The notes under the pieces were generated by a model. The model saw only the letters and a list, made by a program, of their open reading frames with translations. It was not told the origin of the DNA and did not search any database. Below, one piece after another: positions 8,971 through 18,455 of a stretch of 64,000 nucleotides of DNA (position 1 is the stretch's first letter; each line of letters begins with the position of its first letter). Made by a program: the position numbers and the translations under genes. Origin of the DNA: Janthinobacterium sp. Marseille (GTDB lineage: Bacteria; Pseudomonadota; Gammaproteobacteria; Burkholderiales; Burkholderiaceae_D); NCBI RefSeq assembly GCF_000013625.1, contig NC_009659.1:558001-622000 (forward strand). Reading direction: 5' to 3'.

Positions 8971-10266
8971 TTAACCCAGATAAGTCAGTTTGAAGAGGAA
9001 CAGTGCGGCAATGATCCAGATCATGATCGACACTTCCCTGGCACGGCCGGTCAGCAATTTGAGTGCGGCGTAAGTGATGAAACCGAGTGCCATACCGTTT
9101 GCTACCGAATAAGTGAAAGGCATGATGACGGTGGTGATCACTGCCGGTATGCATTCCGTTGTGTCCTCCCAATCGATATCGCGCAATTCCCGCAACATCA
9201 GGCAGGCGACGAAGAACAAGGCAGGCGCTGTCGCGTATGCCGGAACCACGCCTGCCAGTGGTGCGATGAACAATGCCAGCAGGAACAGGATGGCAATGGT
9301 GACCGCAGTCAGGCCGGTACGGCCGCCGGCTTGTACGCCAGCAGCACTTTCAATATAGGCGGTGGTACTGGAAGTGCCAAGCATGGAGCCGGCAATGATG
9401 GCGCCACTGTCCGCCAGCAAGGCTTTGTTCAGGCGTTCTATCTTGCCGTTTTTGACCAGGCCGGCACGTTGCGCCACGCCCATCAGGGTGCCGGTCGCAT
9501 CGAATAGTTCAACCAGGAAAAAGACCAGGACGACGTTGATCAGGCCCATGCCCAGCGCACCCGGGATATCCAGTGCAAACAGGGTTGGCGACACCGAAGG
9601 CGGCGTGGAGAAAATGCCAACGAAATGATTGCCGGCAAAGAAGAAGCTCAATACCGTCACGGCCAGGATGCCGATCAGCATGGCGCCGCGTACTTTCAGG
9701 CGGTCCAGCGCGACAATCACGATGAAACCGATGATGGCGAGTACCGCTGGTGGTTGATGCAGGTCACCCAGGGTGATCAGCGTGTTGGGATTACCAACCA
9801 CGATGCCGGCGTTTTTCAGCGCGATCAGGCCGAGGAACAGGCCAATACCGGCCGGTATCGCCGTTCGTAGCGAAACCGGGATGCTGTTGATAATCAGCTC
9901 GCGGATCTTGAACAGGCTCACCAGCATGAACAGGCAGCCGGAAATAAAGACGGCGCCCAATGCTGCCTGCCACGAATATCCCATGCCGAGGACAACGGCG
10001 TAGGAGAAGTAGGCATTGAGGCCCATGCCGGGAGCCAGCCCGATAGGGTAGTTGGCGTACAGGCCCATGATCAGGGTACCGATGGCGGCGGCCACGCAAG
10101 TGGCGACGAATACGGAATCCTTGGGCATCCCCGCGTCACCCAGAATTGCCGGGTTAACGAAGATGATATAGGCCATCGTGAGGAAGGTGGTCAGCCCTGC
10201 CAGTAACTCTGTGCGCACGGTCGTGCCATGCTCATTGAGCTTGAAAAACTTTTCCAAAAAAGTCAT
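8971..10266 (-). CDS. NCS2 purine permease, AzgA/GhxP-like
   Basis: This 431-residue, about 12-14 helix inner-membrane protein has AzgA-subfamily signatures: ELLAGLTTFLTMAYIIFVNP near residue 25, LAPGMGLNAYFSY near 80, and the downstream segment FDATGTLMGVAQRAG. Family knowledge: members import adenine, guanine and hypoxanthine by proton symport. Its place between xdhA and the 8-oxoguanine deaminase gene suggests import of guanine, hypoxanthine or 8-oxoguanine for degradation. It appears monocistronic, with a hairpin 3' and a 199-bp gap 5'. Exact substrate is uncertain. Confidence 0.9.
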   Translation of the reverse strand: MTFLEKFFKLNEHGTTVRTELLAGLTTFLTMAYIIFVNPAILGDAGMPKDSVFVATCVAAAIGTLIMGLYANYPIGLAPGMGLNAYFSYAVVLGMGYSWQAALGAVFISGCLFMLVSLFKIRELIINSIPVSLRTAIPAGIGLFLGLIALKNAGIVVGNPNTLITLGDLHQPPAVLAIIGFIVIVALDRLKVRGAMLIGILAVTVLSFFFAGNHFVGIFSTPPSVSPTLFALDIPGALGMGLINVVLVFFLVELFDATGTLMGVAQRAGLVKNGKIERLNKALLADSGAIIAGSMLGTSSTTAYIESAAGVQAGGRTGLTAVTIAILFLLALFIAPLAGVVPAYATAPALFFVACLMLRELRDIDWEDTTECIPAVITTVIMPFTYSVANGMALGFITYAALKLLTGRAREVSIMIWIIAALFLFKLTYLG

Positions 10267-10465
10267 CTGCTTGTCTCCGAATTATTATGTTTTAGCTTGA
10301 ACACTTTCCATCTAATGTGGATATACGTTCAGCGCATCTAATGTCGTCTAATTTTGCTTATGAGATGTAACGCGGATGGAATATCGGTTATAAGGCTGCA
10401 GCTATAAAGTTCTCCTTGTATCCGGGCTGGTTTATGCGTCCCCAGCGGCGTCCCCGGCGGCGCTA

Positions 10466-11827
10466 TTAACGCGCCGCTTCAGCCAGTGCAAATGCCAGTG
10501 TGTTGTGGCGTTCAATTACTTGCCCCAGGTCAATAGTGGTGAGGCGTCCGTCGCGGATGACGACGCGGCCGTTAATGATGCTGCAGGCAACATTTGGTGG
10601 CGTGCAAAACACCAGCGCCGCGACCGGGTCATGCAAGGCGCCGGCAAAACCGATCTGCCTCACGTCAAACATGACAATATCGGCCGACATGCCGGGTTTG
10701 AGCGCCCCTATATCATCCCGATTCAAGACCTTGGCACCGCCCAGGGTCGCTACTTCCAGGGCTTGCCGTGCGGTCATTGCATCCGGCCCGAAACCGACCC
10801 TTTGCAATAGCATCGCCTGCCTGACTTCAGCCATCATGTGGCCGGAATCATTGGAAGCGCAACCATCGACGCCGAGGCCGATGGAAACGCCGGCATCGAG
10901 CATCTTGCGTATCGGTGCAATGCCGGAAGCCAAGCGCATATTGGAGCAGGGGCAGTGCGCGATACCGGTATGGGTATGGGCAAACAGCTTGATGCCGGCG
11001 TCATCCAGCTGGACGCAGTGTGCATGCCATACATCGTGGCCGACCCAGCCACAGTCTTCTGCGTACTCGGCCGGTGTCATATTGAATTTTTCGCGGCTGT
11101 AAGCGATATCGTTGACGTTCTCCGCCAGGTGCGTATGCAGCGATACGCCGAAACTGCGCGCCATGCTGGCTGATTCGCGCATCAGGTCGCGCGATACCGA
11201 GAATGGCGAACAGGGGGCAACCACGATACGTTGCATCGCATGCCGCCCGGCATCGTGGTAAGTCTCGATCAGGCGCTGGGTATCGCGCAGGATATCCGCT
11301 TCCTGTTCCACCACACGGTCCGGCGGCAGGCCGCCCTTCGATTGGCCGACACTCATGGCGCCACGCGCAGCATGGAAACGCATGCCTATCTGTTGCGCCG
11401 CTTCCAGGCTGTCGTCGAGGCGGCAGCCATTCGGATAGATGTACAAGTGATCACTGCTGGTGGTGCAGCCGGACAGCATCAGCTCCGCCATTGCGGTCTG
11501 CGTCGAGACCTGGATCATTTCCGGCGTCAGGTTGGCCCAGATCGGATACAGATTGGTGAGCCAATTGAATAGTTCGCCATTCTGCGCTGCAGGAACCGCA
11601 CGCGTCAGGCTTTGGTACATATGGTGGTGGGTATTGATCAAGCCGGGCAGTACCACGTGATGGCTGGCATCAATGACTTCATCTGCGGTGTCCGGCAGCG
11701 CATGGCTGGGACCGACTTGTTCGATGATGTTGTCGCGGATAAATACCGCGCCCTTGCTGATTTCTTCACGCTGCTCGTTCATGGTGACGAGCACGTTCGC
11801 ATTCTTGATTAGAAGTGTTTTTGACAT
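10466..11827 (-). CDS. 8-oxoguanine deaminase (AtzB/TrzN-like amidohydrolase)
   Basis: The 453-residue amidohydrolase has metal ligands in LPGLINTHHHMYQSL (near residue 65), SLHTHLAEN, HAHCVQLDD and IGLGVDGCASND. Length and motifs match the cog0402 group containing Pseudomonas PA0142, characterised as 8-oxoguanine deaminase (8-oxoguanine to urate plus ammonia), and the triazine hydrolase AtzB. The purine locus around it favours the purine role: its product urate is the substrate of the PuuD enzyme encoded at 18579-19814. A GC-rich inverted repeat (10457-10477) overlaps its stop codon. Confidence 0.85.
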   Translation of the reverse strand: MSKTLLIKNANVLVTMNEQREEISKGAVFIRDNIIEQVGPSHALPDTADEVIDASHHVVLPGLINTHHHMYQSLTRAVPAAQNGELFNWLTNLYPIWANLTPEMIQVSTQTAMAELMLSGCTTSSDHLYIYPNGCRLDDSLEAAQQIGMRFHAARGAMSVGQSKGGLPPDRVVEQEADILRDTQRLIETYHDAGRHAMQRIVVAPCSPFSVSRDLMRESASMARSFGVSLHTHLAENVNDIAYSREKFNMTPAEYAEDCGWVGHDVWHAHCVQLDDAGIKLFAHTHTGIAHCPCSNMRLASGIAPIRKMLDAGVSIGLGVDGCASNDSGHMMAEVRQAMLLQRVGFGPDAMTARQALEVATLGGAKVLNRDDIGALKPGMSADIVMFDVRQIGFAGALHDPVAALVFCTPPNVACSIINGRVVIRDGRLTTIDLGQVIERHNTLAFALAEAAR

Positions 11828-11916
11828 GGGTTCACCTGTCTGTTTAATGACTCAATTTGGACGGCGGCCGTCGTCAGACAGCCCCGCGGACATTACCGGT
11901 GGTGGACCGGTTGCCA

Positions 11917-11961
11917 GTTACCTTTTTTGTGTCGCCAAAAAAAGGTAACCCAAAAAGGGTT
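11917..11961. repeat. Overlapping inverted repeats in a 293-bp gap
   Basis: The gap 11828-12120 has no gene. It carries GTTACCTTTTTT paired with AAAAAAGGTAAC across a short spacer, overlapped by AACCC-AAAAA-GGGTT. Such hairpin elements recur between genes in many proteobacteria. It could also attenuate transcription from the chemoreceptor gene into the deaminase gene. Promoter elements for the deaminase are expected here but not clear. Confidence 0.4.
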
Positions 11962-12120
11962 TAAGACAGGTAATGCGCACTGCTGGCGGCAGTGACGATG
12001 CAATGCAGGATTTGGCGGTGCCCGGATTACATCGTAAAAACATGTATAGATTAAGCCATGTCAGCTGGTTTTTTCAATGACTTTTAATGTCTGGCTGTTT
12101 GTATCAATTAGACATCAGGT

Positions 12121-13749
12121 CTAAGCCGGTAACAGCGCGGTAGATGTTGTAACAAGGTGCAGCTTGCCTGCCGCCGGGGCGGCAGAGGTCGCCACGCTTT
12201 GTCGATCGAGTTTGAAGATACTGACGAGTTGCATGAGCTGGTCGGCCTGCTCGCGCAGCGACTGCGCTGCCGCGGCAGATTGTTCCACCAGCGCGGCATT
12301 TTGCTGTGTGCCTTCATCAATCTGCACGATGGCTTGTCCAACCTGTTCTATACCCGCACTCTGTTCCTGGCTGGCATTGCTGATGGCGGCAACGATGCCG
12401 CTGAGGCTGCCTACGCTGGTGACCACTTCGTCGATGGTAAGGCCGGCTTGCTGCACCAGTTTGCTGCCGTTATCGACTTTTGCGACTGAATCATCAATCA
12501 GCGCCTTGATTTCCATTGCTGCGGTCGCACTGCGTTGCGCGAGGTTGCGTACTTCGGACGCCACTACGGCAAAACCACGGCCCTGTTCACCGGCGCGTGC
12601 CGCTTCGACGGCTGCATTGAGCGCAAGGATGTTGGTCTGGAAAGCGATACTGTCGATCACGCCGGTAATGTCCGCGATCTTCTTCGATGAGGTATTGATC
12701 GCCGCCATGGTGGCGATCACCTCATGGACCACGCTGCCACCTTGCCGCGCTACCTTGGTGGCGGATGCGGCGAGCTGATTGGCCTGTTGTGCGTTATCAG
12801 CGTTTTCCCTTACGGTTGAGGTCAGCTCTTCCATCGCCGATGCGGTTTCTTCCAGCGAGCTGGCTTGTTGCTCGGTGCGTGAGGAGAGGTCCATATTGCC
12901 GCGTGCGATCTCGCCGGAAGCGTTGGCGATGGTGCCGGTGCCATTGCGAACCTGGGTAACGATGTGATGCAGGTTGTCGTTCATGGTTTTCAGCGCGGCC
13001 ATCAACTGCCCCACTTCATTCGTCGTCTTGACGAAGACCGGCCCGCTCAGGTCGCCTTGCGCCACGCGACGGGCGACGCCTACTGCGGTGTTGAGTGGAC
13101 GCGTGATGCTGCGCGTGACCCACCAGCCGACTGCAATCGACAGCAGCAGGCTGATGCCGGCCAGGATATTGATGATGGTGCGTGCTTGCACCGAGGTCGC
13201 GCTGGCGGCATCACCAGCCACATTCATCAGGCTGCCCTGGTAGTCAAACATTGCATCCAGCGCGATGAAGTACTTGACCTGCACCGGCATGAAAACCTGG
13301 TCCAGATAGGTTTTAGCTTCTGCGGTTTTGCCGTCCTGCGCCAGTTGCAGCAAGGTGTCGCGTGCCGGCACATACTGATCACGCGCAACGATGGCGGCAC
13401 TGACATAGCGATTGTCTTCTTCGGTTTGCGCGACGGCCCTGAGCTGTTCCAGGCCTTCATTCATTTTTTTGTCTGATGCCTGCGTGTCGCTGACCAGCTG
13501 CTTTATTTTGGCCGGGTCGCTGCTGAGCATGATGTCACGCAGGTTCAGGGCGATCTTGTTGACTTCAATCTGTACCGAATTGGCCAGTATCGTTTTCGGA
13601 TAGCGGTCTTTGCTGATCAGCTTGATGCTGTTGTTCAGTTGCCCCAGCTGGATATTGCTGAGCAGGGTAATGACGACCAGCAATGCAAACACGACGCCGA
13701 AACTGAGCGTCAGTTTCTGGCGGATTTTCATGTTGGCAATCATCTTCAT
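12121..13749 (-). CDS. Methyl-accepting chemotaxis protein in purine operon
   Basis: The 542-residue chemoreceptor has a first membrane helix at about residues 13-35 and a periplasmic four-helix-bundle-type sensor of about 155 residues. The second helix is near 188-210, followed by HAMP (ITRPLNTAVGVARRVAQGDL) and a long cytoplasmic coiled coil with the conserved signalling tip around VVASEVRNLAQRSA. No C-terminal NWxxF CheR-tether is present. It starts 14 bp after the UraD-AllC stop, so it is probably translated from the same transcript. That suggests chemotaxis toward a purine or an allantoin-pathway intermediate. The ligand is inferred only from context. Confidence 0.93.
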   Translation of the reverse strand: MKMIANMKIRQKLTLSFGVVFALLVVITLLSNIQLGQLNNSIKLISKDRYPKTILANSVQIEVNKIALNLRDIMLSSDPAKIKQLVSDTQASDKKMNEGLEQLRAVAQTEEDNRYVSAAIVARDQYVPARDTLLQLAQDGKTAEAKTYLDQVFMPVQVKYFIALDAMFDYQGSLMNVAGDAASATSVQARTIINILAGISLLLSIAVGWWVTRSITRPLNTAVGVARRVAQGDLSGPVFVKTTNEVGQLMAALKTMNDNLHHIVTQVRNGTGTIANASGEIARGNMDLSSRTEQQASSLEETASAMEELTSTVRENADNAQQANQLAASATKVARQGGSVVHEVIATMAAINTSSKKIADITGVIDSIAFQTNILALNAAVEAARAGEQGRGFAVVASEVRNLAQRSATAAMEIKALIDDSVAKVDNGSKLVQQAGLTIDEVVTSVGSLSGIVAAISNASQEQSAGIEQVGQAIVQIDEGTQQNAALVEQSAAAAQSLREQADQLMQLVSIFKLDRQSVATSAAPAAGKLHLVTTSTALLPA

Positions 13750-13763
13750 GGATTTACCTTTGA

Positions 13764-15530
13764 TTACTTTTCTTTGAAATTGCGCAGGAAATCCAGCAGG
13801 ATCTGTGCCGATACTTCAGTGTCGTCGGCCGTCATGGTTTCCAGCGGGTTATGACTGATGCCGCCATTGCCGCAACGGGTGAACAACATCGCGACATCCG
13901 TCATTTTGGCGATCGTCATTGCATCATGCCCGGCCCCGGACGCGAGCTCGAACGGACGCACACCGGCCCGTTCGGTGGCGGCAGATAATTGCTTCATCAG
14001 CCACGGTGCGCATGGTGCCGCCGGAGCCGACACGCTTAACTCGGCCTTGTATTCGATATTGCGTCGTGCGCAGACATCGGCAATGTGTTGCAGGATATCG
14101 GCGACTGCCGCTTCCCGGATCGAATCGACCGCGGCGCGTATATCCAGCGAAAATACGCAGCGCCCCGGAATCACATTGGTGGAGCCGCTCGGCACTTGCA
14201 ACTGCCCGACCGTGCCGACCAGCGATGCATGCTGGTCCTGTGCACAGCGTTGTTCAACGTAGAGGATAATTTCCGCCGCGGCTGCGGCGGCATCCTTGCG
14301 CATCGACATCGGCGTAGTGCCGGAATGGCTGGCGACGCCGCGGAATTCCACCTGGTAGCGCGAGCTGCCGGCGATGGAAGTGACGATGCCGACCGGCAGA
14401 TCGCGTTGCAACAAGACCGGACCCTGTTCGATATGCACTTCGACATAGCCGAGTACATCGGCCGGGTTGCGTGCTATCTGTGGAATGGCATTCACGTCAT
14501 GGCCGGCCTGCGTGATGGCTTCGCGCATGCTGATGCCGTCACGGTCGGTGATGTCGAGCAATTCCATATTGAATTGACCGATGACGGCATTGCTGCCGAG
14601 GAATGTGCTCTTGAAGCGCACACCTTCTTCTTCGGCAAAGGCGATGACTTCAAAATGGAAGGGCAGGGTCTCGCCGCGTTCATGCAAATGTTTGACGACT
14701 GCAATCGCCAGCAGGATGCCTTCACGCCCATCGTATTTGCCGCCATTGCGCACGGTGTCGTAGTGCGAACCGGTGATCAGGGTTTTGGCGCGTGGATCGG
14801 TCGCCAGGTAACGGCCGACGACGTTGCCGACGGCATCTATGTGCACGTGCATCCCTGCAGTACGCATCCAGTCAGAAATCTGGTTGGCGGTGCGGCGATG
14901 GGCGTCGCTCATATAGGTGCAGGTCAGCGCACCTTCGTCTTCGCTCCAGGCCGCAATGTCTTCAGCCCAGTCCATCACCAGCGCGCCAATCGCCGGCGTG
15001 TAACCGAGCAGGTCGTTGATGCGCATTTCGGCGATACGGCCGATCTGGCGCAAGGCTTCACGCAATTCATCCTCGACCTGGTTACGCAGGCGACGGGTGA
15101 AGGTGGCGATGATTTGCTGGCGCGTCAGCCCTTTGCCGGTTGCCCCTTTCACCGCGAGGATGAAAGGGAAGCCGAACTTTTTGTTGTAGTCGTTGTTGAG
15201 GTTTTGCAGTGCTGCAAATTCTTCCGGCGTGCAGAGATTGAGGCCGGCCTTGGCTTGTTCACCGGTTGACTCTACGGTCAATTCACCGGCGATGGCGGCC
15301 TTGCCTGCCAACTCCGGGTGGGCCCGGATGAGCTGCAATTGTTCGGCACGATCGGCCGCCGACACCACTCCCTGCAATGCCTGCTTGAGGGCGGTGATGG
15401 TAGGAAAAGGGCCAAGTTTCGCCGCACGCTCGGGTATCCATGGCGAATGCTCATAGATCCCGCGCAGGGTATCGACAAAAGCCGGCACATCCTGTGCGGC
15501 CAAACGGTTCAATTGTTCTAATGTGCTCAT
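13764..15530 (-). CDS. Bifunctional OHCU decarboxylase / allantoate amidohydrolase fusion
   Basis: One 588-residue polypeptide joins two purine-pathway enzymes. Residues up to about 165 are a UraD domain with the catalytic-His motif AHPELAGKAA and FGFPFILAVKG; it converts OHCU to S-allantoin. The rest is an M20-family allantoate amidohydrolase (AllC type) with metal-site motifs GSHYDTV, GGKYDGREG, AEEEGVRF and HIEQGPVL, acting on allantoate. The enzyme for the intermediate step, allantoinase PuuE, is encoded at 22817-23767. I chose the ATG at 15530, preceded by an AGGTAA ribosome binding site, over an upstream ATG at 15545. The chemoreceptor gene follows by 14 bp. Confidence 0.93.
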   Translation of the reverse strand: MSTLEQLNRLAAQDVPAFVDTLRGIYEHSPWIPERAAKLGPFPTITALKQALQGVVSAADRAEQLQLIRAHPELAGKAAIAGELTVESTGEQAKAGLNLCTPEEFAALQNLNNDYNKKFGFPFILAVKGATGKGLTRQQIIATFTRRLRNQVEDELREALRQIGRIAEMRINDLLGYTPAIGALVMDWAEDIAAWSEDEGALTCTYMSDAHRRTANQISDWMRTAGMHVHIDAVGNVVGRYLATDPRAKTLITGSHYDTVRNGGKYDGREGILLAIAVVKHLHERGETLPFHFEVIAFAEEEGVRFKSTFLGSNAVIGQFNMELLDITDRDGISMREAITQAGHDVNAIPQIARNPADVLGYVEVHIEQGPVLLQRDLPVGIVTSIAGSSRYQVEFRGVASHSGTTPMSMRKDAAAAAAEIILYVEQRCAQDQHASLVGTVGQLQVPSGSTNVIPGRCVFSLDIRAAVDSIREAAVADILQHIADVCARRNIEYKAELSVSAPAAPCAPWLMKQLSAATERAGVRPFELASGAGHDAMTIAKMTDVAMLFTRCGNGGISHNPLETMTADDTEVSAQILLDFLRNFKEK

Positions 15531-15631
15531 GCTGTTACCTGTCATCTGCGGTTGCTGTCGGACGGTCCCACCATCCGGCCTCCGTGTTGCATCATTTCCT
15601 GGTGAGTGGGACTCACCTTACTGCGGTATTC

Positions 15632-17026
15632 CTAGTGTTCCGAACTCTGCGCTGCCGCCAGTGCAAACGCCGCCATTTCCTGATCGCTGCCGCGACCGTT
15701 GAAGTAGAGGTTCAGTGCTACGGCGGTGGTGGTCGCCAGCAAGATGCCGCTATGCAGGATGGTCGACAGGAAGTCTGGCAACTGATCGAAGAAAGTCGGG
15801 GCCACGGTCGGGATCATGCCGGCACCGACGCTGATGGCGACGATGAAGACATTGTGGCGATTGCCGTTGAAATCCACCTTGCCGAGGATCTTGATACCGG
15901 TCGCGGCGACAATGCCGAACATCACGATACCCGCACCACCCAATACAAACTGCGGGATGGAAGCGGCGACGTGCGCCATCTTTGGAAACAGGCCGAAGGC
16001 CACCAGGATGACGCCGGCCGCCACGCAGACATAGCGGCTACGGATACCGGTGATACCAACCAGGCCGACGTTTTGCGAAAAAGAGGTGTACGGGAAAGTA
16101 TTGAAGATCCCGCCTATCAGGGTGCCCAGGCCGTCGACCCGCAGGCCGCGACGCAGGGTTTTGTCATCGACGTCTTTTTCGATGATGTCGCCGAGCGCGA
16201 TGAACATGCCGGTCGATTCGATCATCGACACTATCATCACCAGGCACATGCTGATGATGGAGCTCAGGTCGAACTGCGGCCAGCCATAGTGGAAGGGCAG
16301 GATCAAGGCAAACCAATCCGAGTCACCGAGGCCGTCAAAGCTGACCTTGCCCAGTGCGAGTGCAATGACGAAGCCGATGATCAGGCCCATCAGCACTGAG
16401 ATATTGGCGATGAAGCCCTTCAGGTACTTGGTGATGAGCAGGATGGAGACCAGCACGATAGCGGCAATCGTGAGATTGAGCGGAGAACCATAATCGGGAT
16501 TAGGCATGCTGACCAGCGCGCCATCAACCATGGTGTGGATCATAGGTTGGCCGCCGGCGGCCCAGTTGACGCCGACACCCATCAGCGACAGGCCGATGAC
16601 CGTGATCACGGTACCGGTGACCACCGGTGGGAAGTAGCGTATGAGCTTGCACATATAGTTCGCCACCAGCATGCAAAAAATCCCCGATACGATGACCGCC
16701 CCATAGATGTGCAGTATCGTCAGCGAAGGATTACCGGCCATTGCGACCATGGGACCGACGGCAGCGAAAGTAACGCCCATCATGACCGGCATGCGGATGC
16801 CGAATTTCCAGATGCCGAGGCTCTGGATGATGGTGATCAGGCCGCAACAAAACAAATCGGCACTGATGAGGAAGGCAATATCGGATTTCGGAAGATTGAG
16901 TGCGCCGCCGACGATGAGTGGTACGGCGATGGCGCCGGCATACATTACGAGTACATGTTGTATGCCGAGGGCTGCGAGCTTTGGTACAGGTAGAACTTCA
17001 TCTACCGGATGGCTAGTGCTTGTCAT
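15632..17026 (-). CDS. NCS2 xanthine/urate permease (UacT/XanP-like)
   Basis: The 464-residue polytopic membrane protein belongs to the nucleobase:cation symporter-2 family. Features include GIQHVLVMYAGAIAVPLIVGGAL in the first helix, the segment SMIESTGMFIALGD, and NVGLVGITGIRSRYV, typical of the xanthine/uric-acid branch rather than uracil permeases. It likely imports urate or xanthine by proton symport. The ATG at 17026 is preceded by GGAGACAGCC, a good ribosome binding site, so the longer frame to 17062 is not preferred. It is followed by the UraD-AllC gene and may be co-transcribed with it. Confidence 0.9.
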   Translation of the reverse strand: MTSTSHPVDEVLPVPKLAALGIQHVLVMYAGAIAVPLIVGGALNLPKSDIAFLISADLFCCGLITIIQSLGIWKFGIRMPVMMGVTFAAVGPMVAMAGNPSLTILHIYGAVIVSGIFCMLVANYMCKLIRYFPPVVTGTVITVIGLSLMGVGVNWAAGGQPMIHTMVDGALVSMPNPDYGSPLNLTIAAIVLVSILLITKYLKGFIANISVLMGLIIGFVIALALGKVSFDGLGDSDWFALILPFHYGWPQFDLSSIISMCLVMIVSMIESTGMFIALGDIIEKDVDDKTLRRGLRVDGLGTLIGGIFNTFPYTSFSQNVGLVGITGIRSRYVCVAAGVILVAFGLFPKMAHVAASIPQFVLGGAGIVMFGIVAATGIKILGKVDFNGNRHNVFIVAISVGAGMIPTVAPTFFDQLPDFLSTILHSGILLATTTAVALNLYFNGRGSDQEMAAFALAAAQSSEH

Positions 17027-17270
17027 GGCTGTCTCCGTTTTTTTATATGGAGGCCGCTGCAAGATGAATGTATTTTTCGCCTGCCAGCTTTATTCTGCAA
17101 CGGCCCCTGAGTGAGTCCTTGTGCAGAAGGGGCCGATGCTAAGCAACATCTTCCGTACAGGCTCGAAGGCCGATACTAAAGTAAATAAAGCAGCCCAATA
17201 TACGGGCCAGCCTATACCCGGTCTAGTTATGCGGATATAAGTGCAATGCCATAAATATGTATATCCCTTA

Positions 17271-18206
17271 TCAGTCGGAAAGTACTTTTGCGGCAGCACA
17301 AACCTGCGCGCGCAACCACTTGTGTTCGGTCGCCTGATGCACGCGTTCATGCCATAACTGATAGAAGCGCAGCGGCGGGAATTTGATCGGCACGGTATAG
17401 CTTTTCAGCGACAAGGTCTTTTCATAGAAGCTGGTGAACTGCTGGCCTGCAGTCAGTACCAGGTCGGTTTTTTCCACCATATACGGCAGCATGCGGAAAT
17501 GCGCAGACTCGACCACGATATTGCGGCGCAGATTCTGTTTTTCGAGGAAGGTATCGATGGTGCCGTGGTAGCCGGGCAGGATTTGCGACGGCGCTGCATG
17601 CGGCAGGCTCAGGTAATCCTCTATCGTCATGGCATCCTTCGCGGTGCGCTTGGCATACGCGCAGTCGGAGCGCATCAGGCAGACGATAGGATCATCGAAC
17701 AGCTTGGACATATGCAAATGCTCGGGCATTTCATCCCAGTTCGCGATCACCAGGTCCAGTTCACCGTCTGACAGCAAGCGTACATAATCAGTGTCCGGTC
17801 CCAGCGCATGGATGACGATGTGGCTCTTCGGTGATTCGCGCCGCAAACGTGCGATCACTTCGGTGAAGAATTGCGTATTCATGTAATCCGGCGCGGCAAT
17901 ATGAAAAGTGCGTGCCTCGTCCTGCGGCACAAAGGCCGTCTTTGGAATGAATAAGTGCTCTGCTTCATCGAGTATGCGTTTGGCCGACTTCATCAGGCTC
18001 TCGCCATGCTGGGTCGGCACCATGCCGCGCGCTCCGCGCACCAATAGCGGATCACCGGTCAGCTCGCGCAATTTGCGCAAGGACGCAGAGATCGATGGTT
18101 GTGGTCGATTCAATTTCAATGCCACGCGCGACACGTTCTTCTCGCACAGCAACAGATAAAGAATCCGTATCAGATGGATATCAAGGTGATCGGGCAGCCT
18201 GGACAT
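17271..18206 (-). CDS. LysR family regulator, probable purine-locus regulator
   Basis: The 311-residue protein has an N-terminal LysR HTH (KNVSRVALKLNRPQPSISASLRKLRELTGDPLLVRGARG, residues about 23-62) and a C-terminal effector domain. Its HTH resembles the NodD/PecT-like branch with two-domain effector binding. The gene sits at the centre of the purine locus, divergent from puuD, with a 372-bp gap rich in direct and inverted repeats at its 5' side. Control of the urate-degradation genes, with a purine intermediate as co-inducer, is inferred from context. Confidence 0.88.
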   Translation of the reverse strand: MSRLPDHLDIHLIRILYLLLCEKNVSRVALKLNRPQPSISASLRKLRELTGDPLLVRGARGMVPTQHGESLMKSAKRILDEAEHLFIPKTAFVPQDEARTFHIAAPDYMNTQFFTEVIARLRRESPKSHIVIHALGPDTDYVRLLSDGELDLVIANWDEMPEHLHMSKLFDDPIVCLMRSDCAYAKRTAKDAMTIEDYLSLPHAAPSQILPGYHGTIDTFLEKQNLRRNIVVESAHFRMLPYMVEKTDLVLTAGQQFTSFYEKTLSLKSYTVPIKFPPLRFYQLWHERVHQATEHKWLRAQVCAAAKVLSD

Positions 18207-18256
18207 GATTTGTCTCCATTATTTTTTGCTTATCTCAGGCAAGCATTCGGAATAGC

Positions 18257-18315
18257 AATGTCATATACCGAATGTCTCATATAACGAGTTCATTGTTGTA
18301 TATCAAATTTGATAT
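18257..18315. promoter_or_regulatory. Repeat-rich LysR/puuD regulatory region
   Basis: The 372-bp gap 18207-18578 has no gene. It contains AATGTCATATA (18257-18267) and AATGTCTCATATA (18271-18283) as near-direct repeats. A perfect 16-bp palindrome, ATATCAAATTTGATAT, follows at 18300-18315. The arrangement fits a LysR regulator with a recognition site and activation sites between two divergent genes; protein binding is inferred. Confidence 0.5.
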
Positions 18316-18455
18316 GTCAAATATAAGGGATGCGCAATGTTTTAAATGGTCCGGGCGTTTATCGTTCCACCAATCTGGTCGTTGGCATGAATAAAACCAG
18401 CAACTAAGTTGCGCGGCCGGATGGAATGAAAATCATAAGGTCGGAGCGGCATGTC

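Noticed and set aside
10457..10477. Terminator for the 8-oxoguanine deaminase gene
   Set aside because: The GC-rich inverted repeat overlaps the stop codon and lacks a U-tract on the minus strand.
14085..15269. 394-codon plus-strand open frame opposite the UraD-AllC gene
   Set aside because: No ribosome binding site or domain; mirrors the real gene.
15601..15617. Terminator between the urate permease and UraD-AllC genes
   Set aside because: GGTGAGT-GGG-ACTCACC has a 3-nt loop and no U-tract; read-through is more likely.
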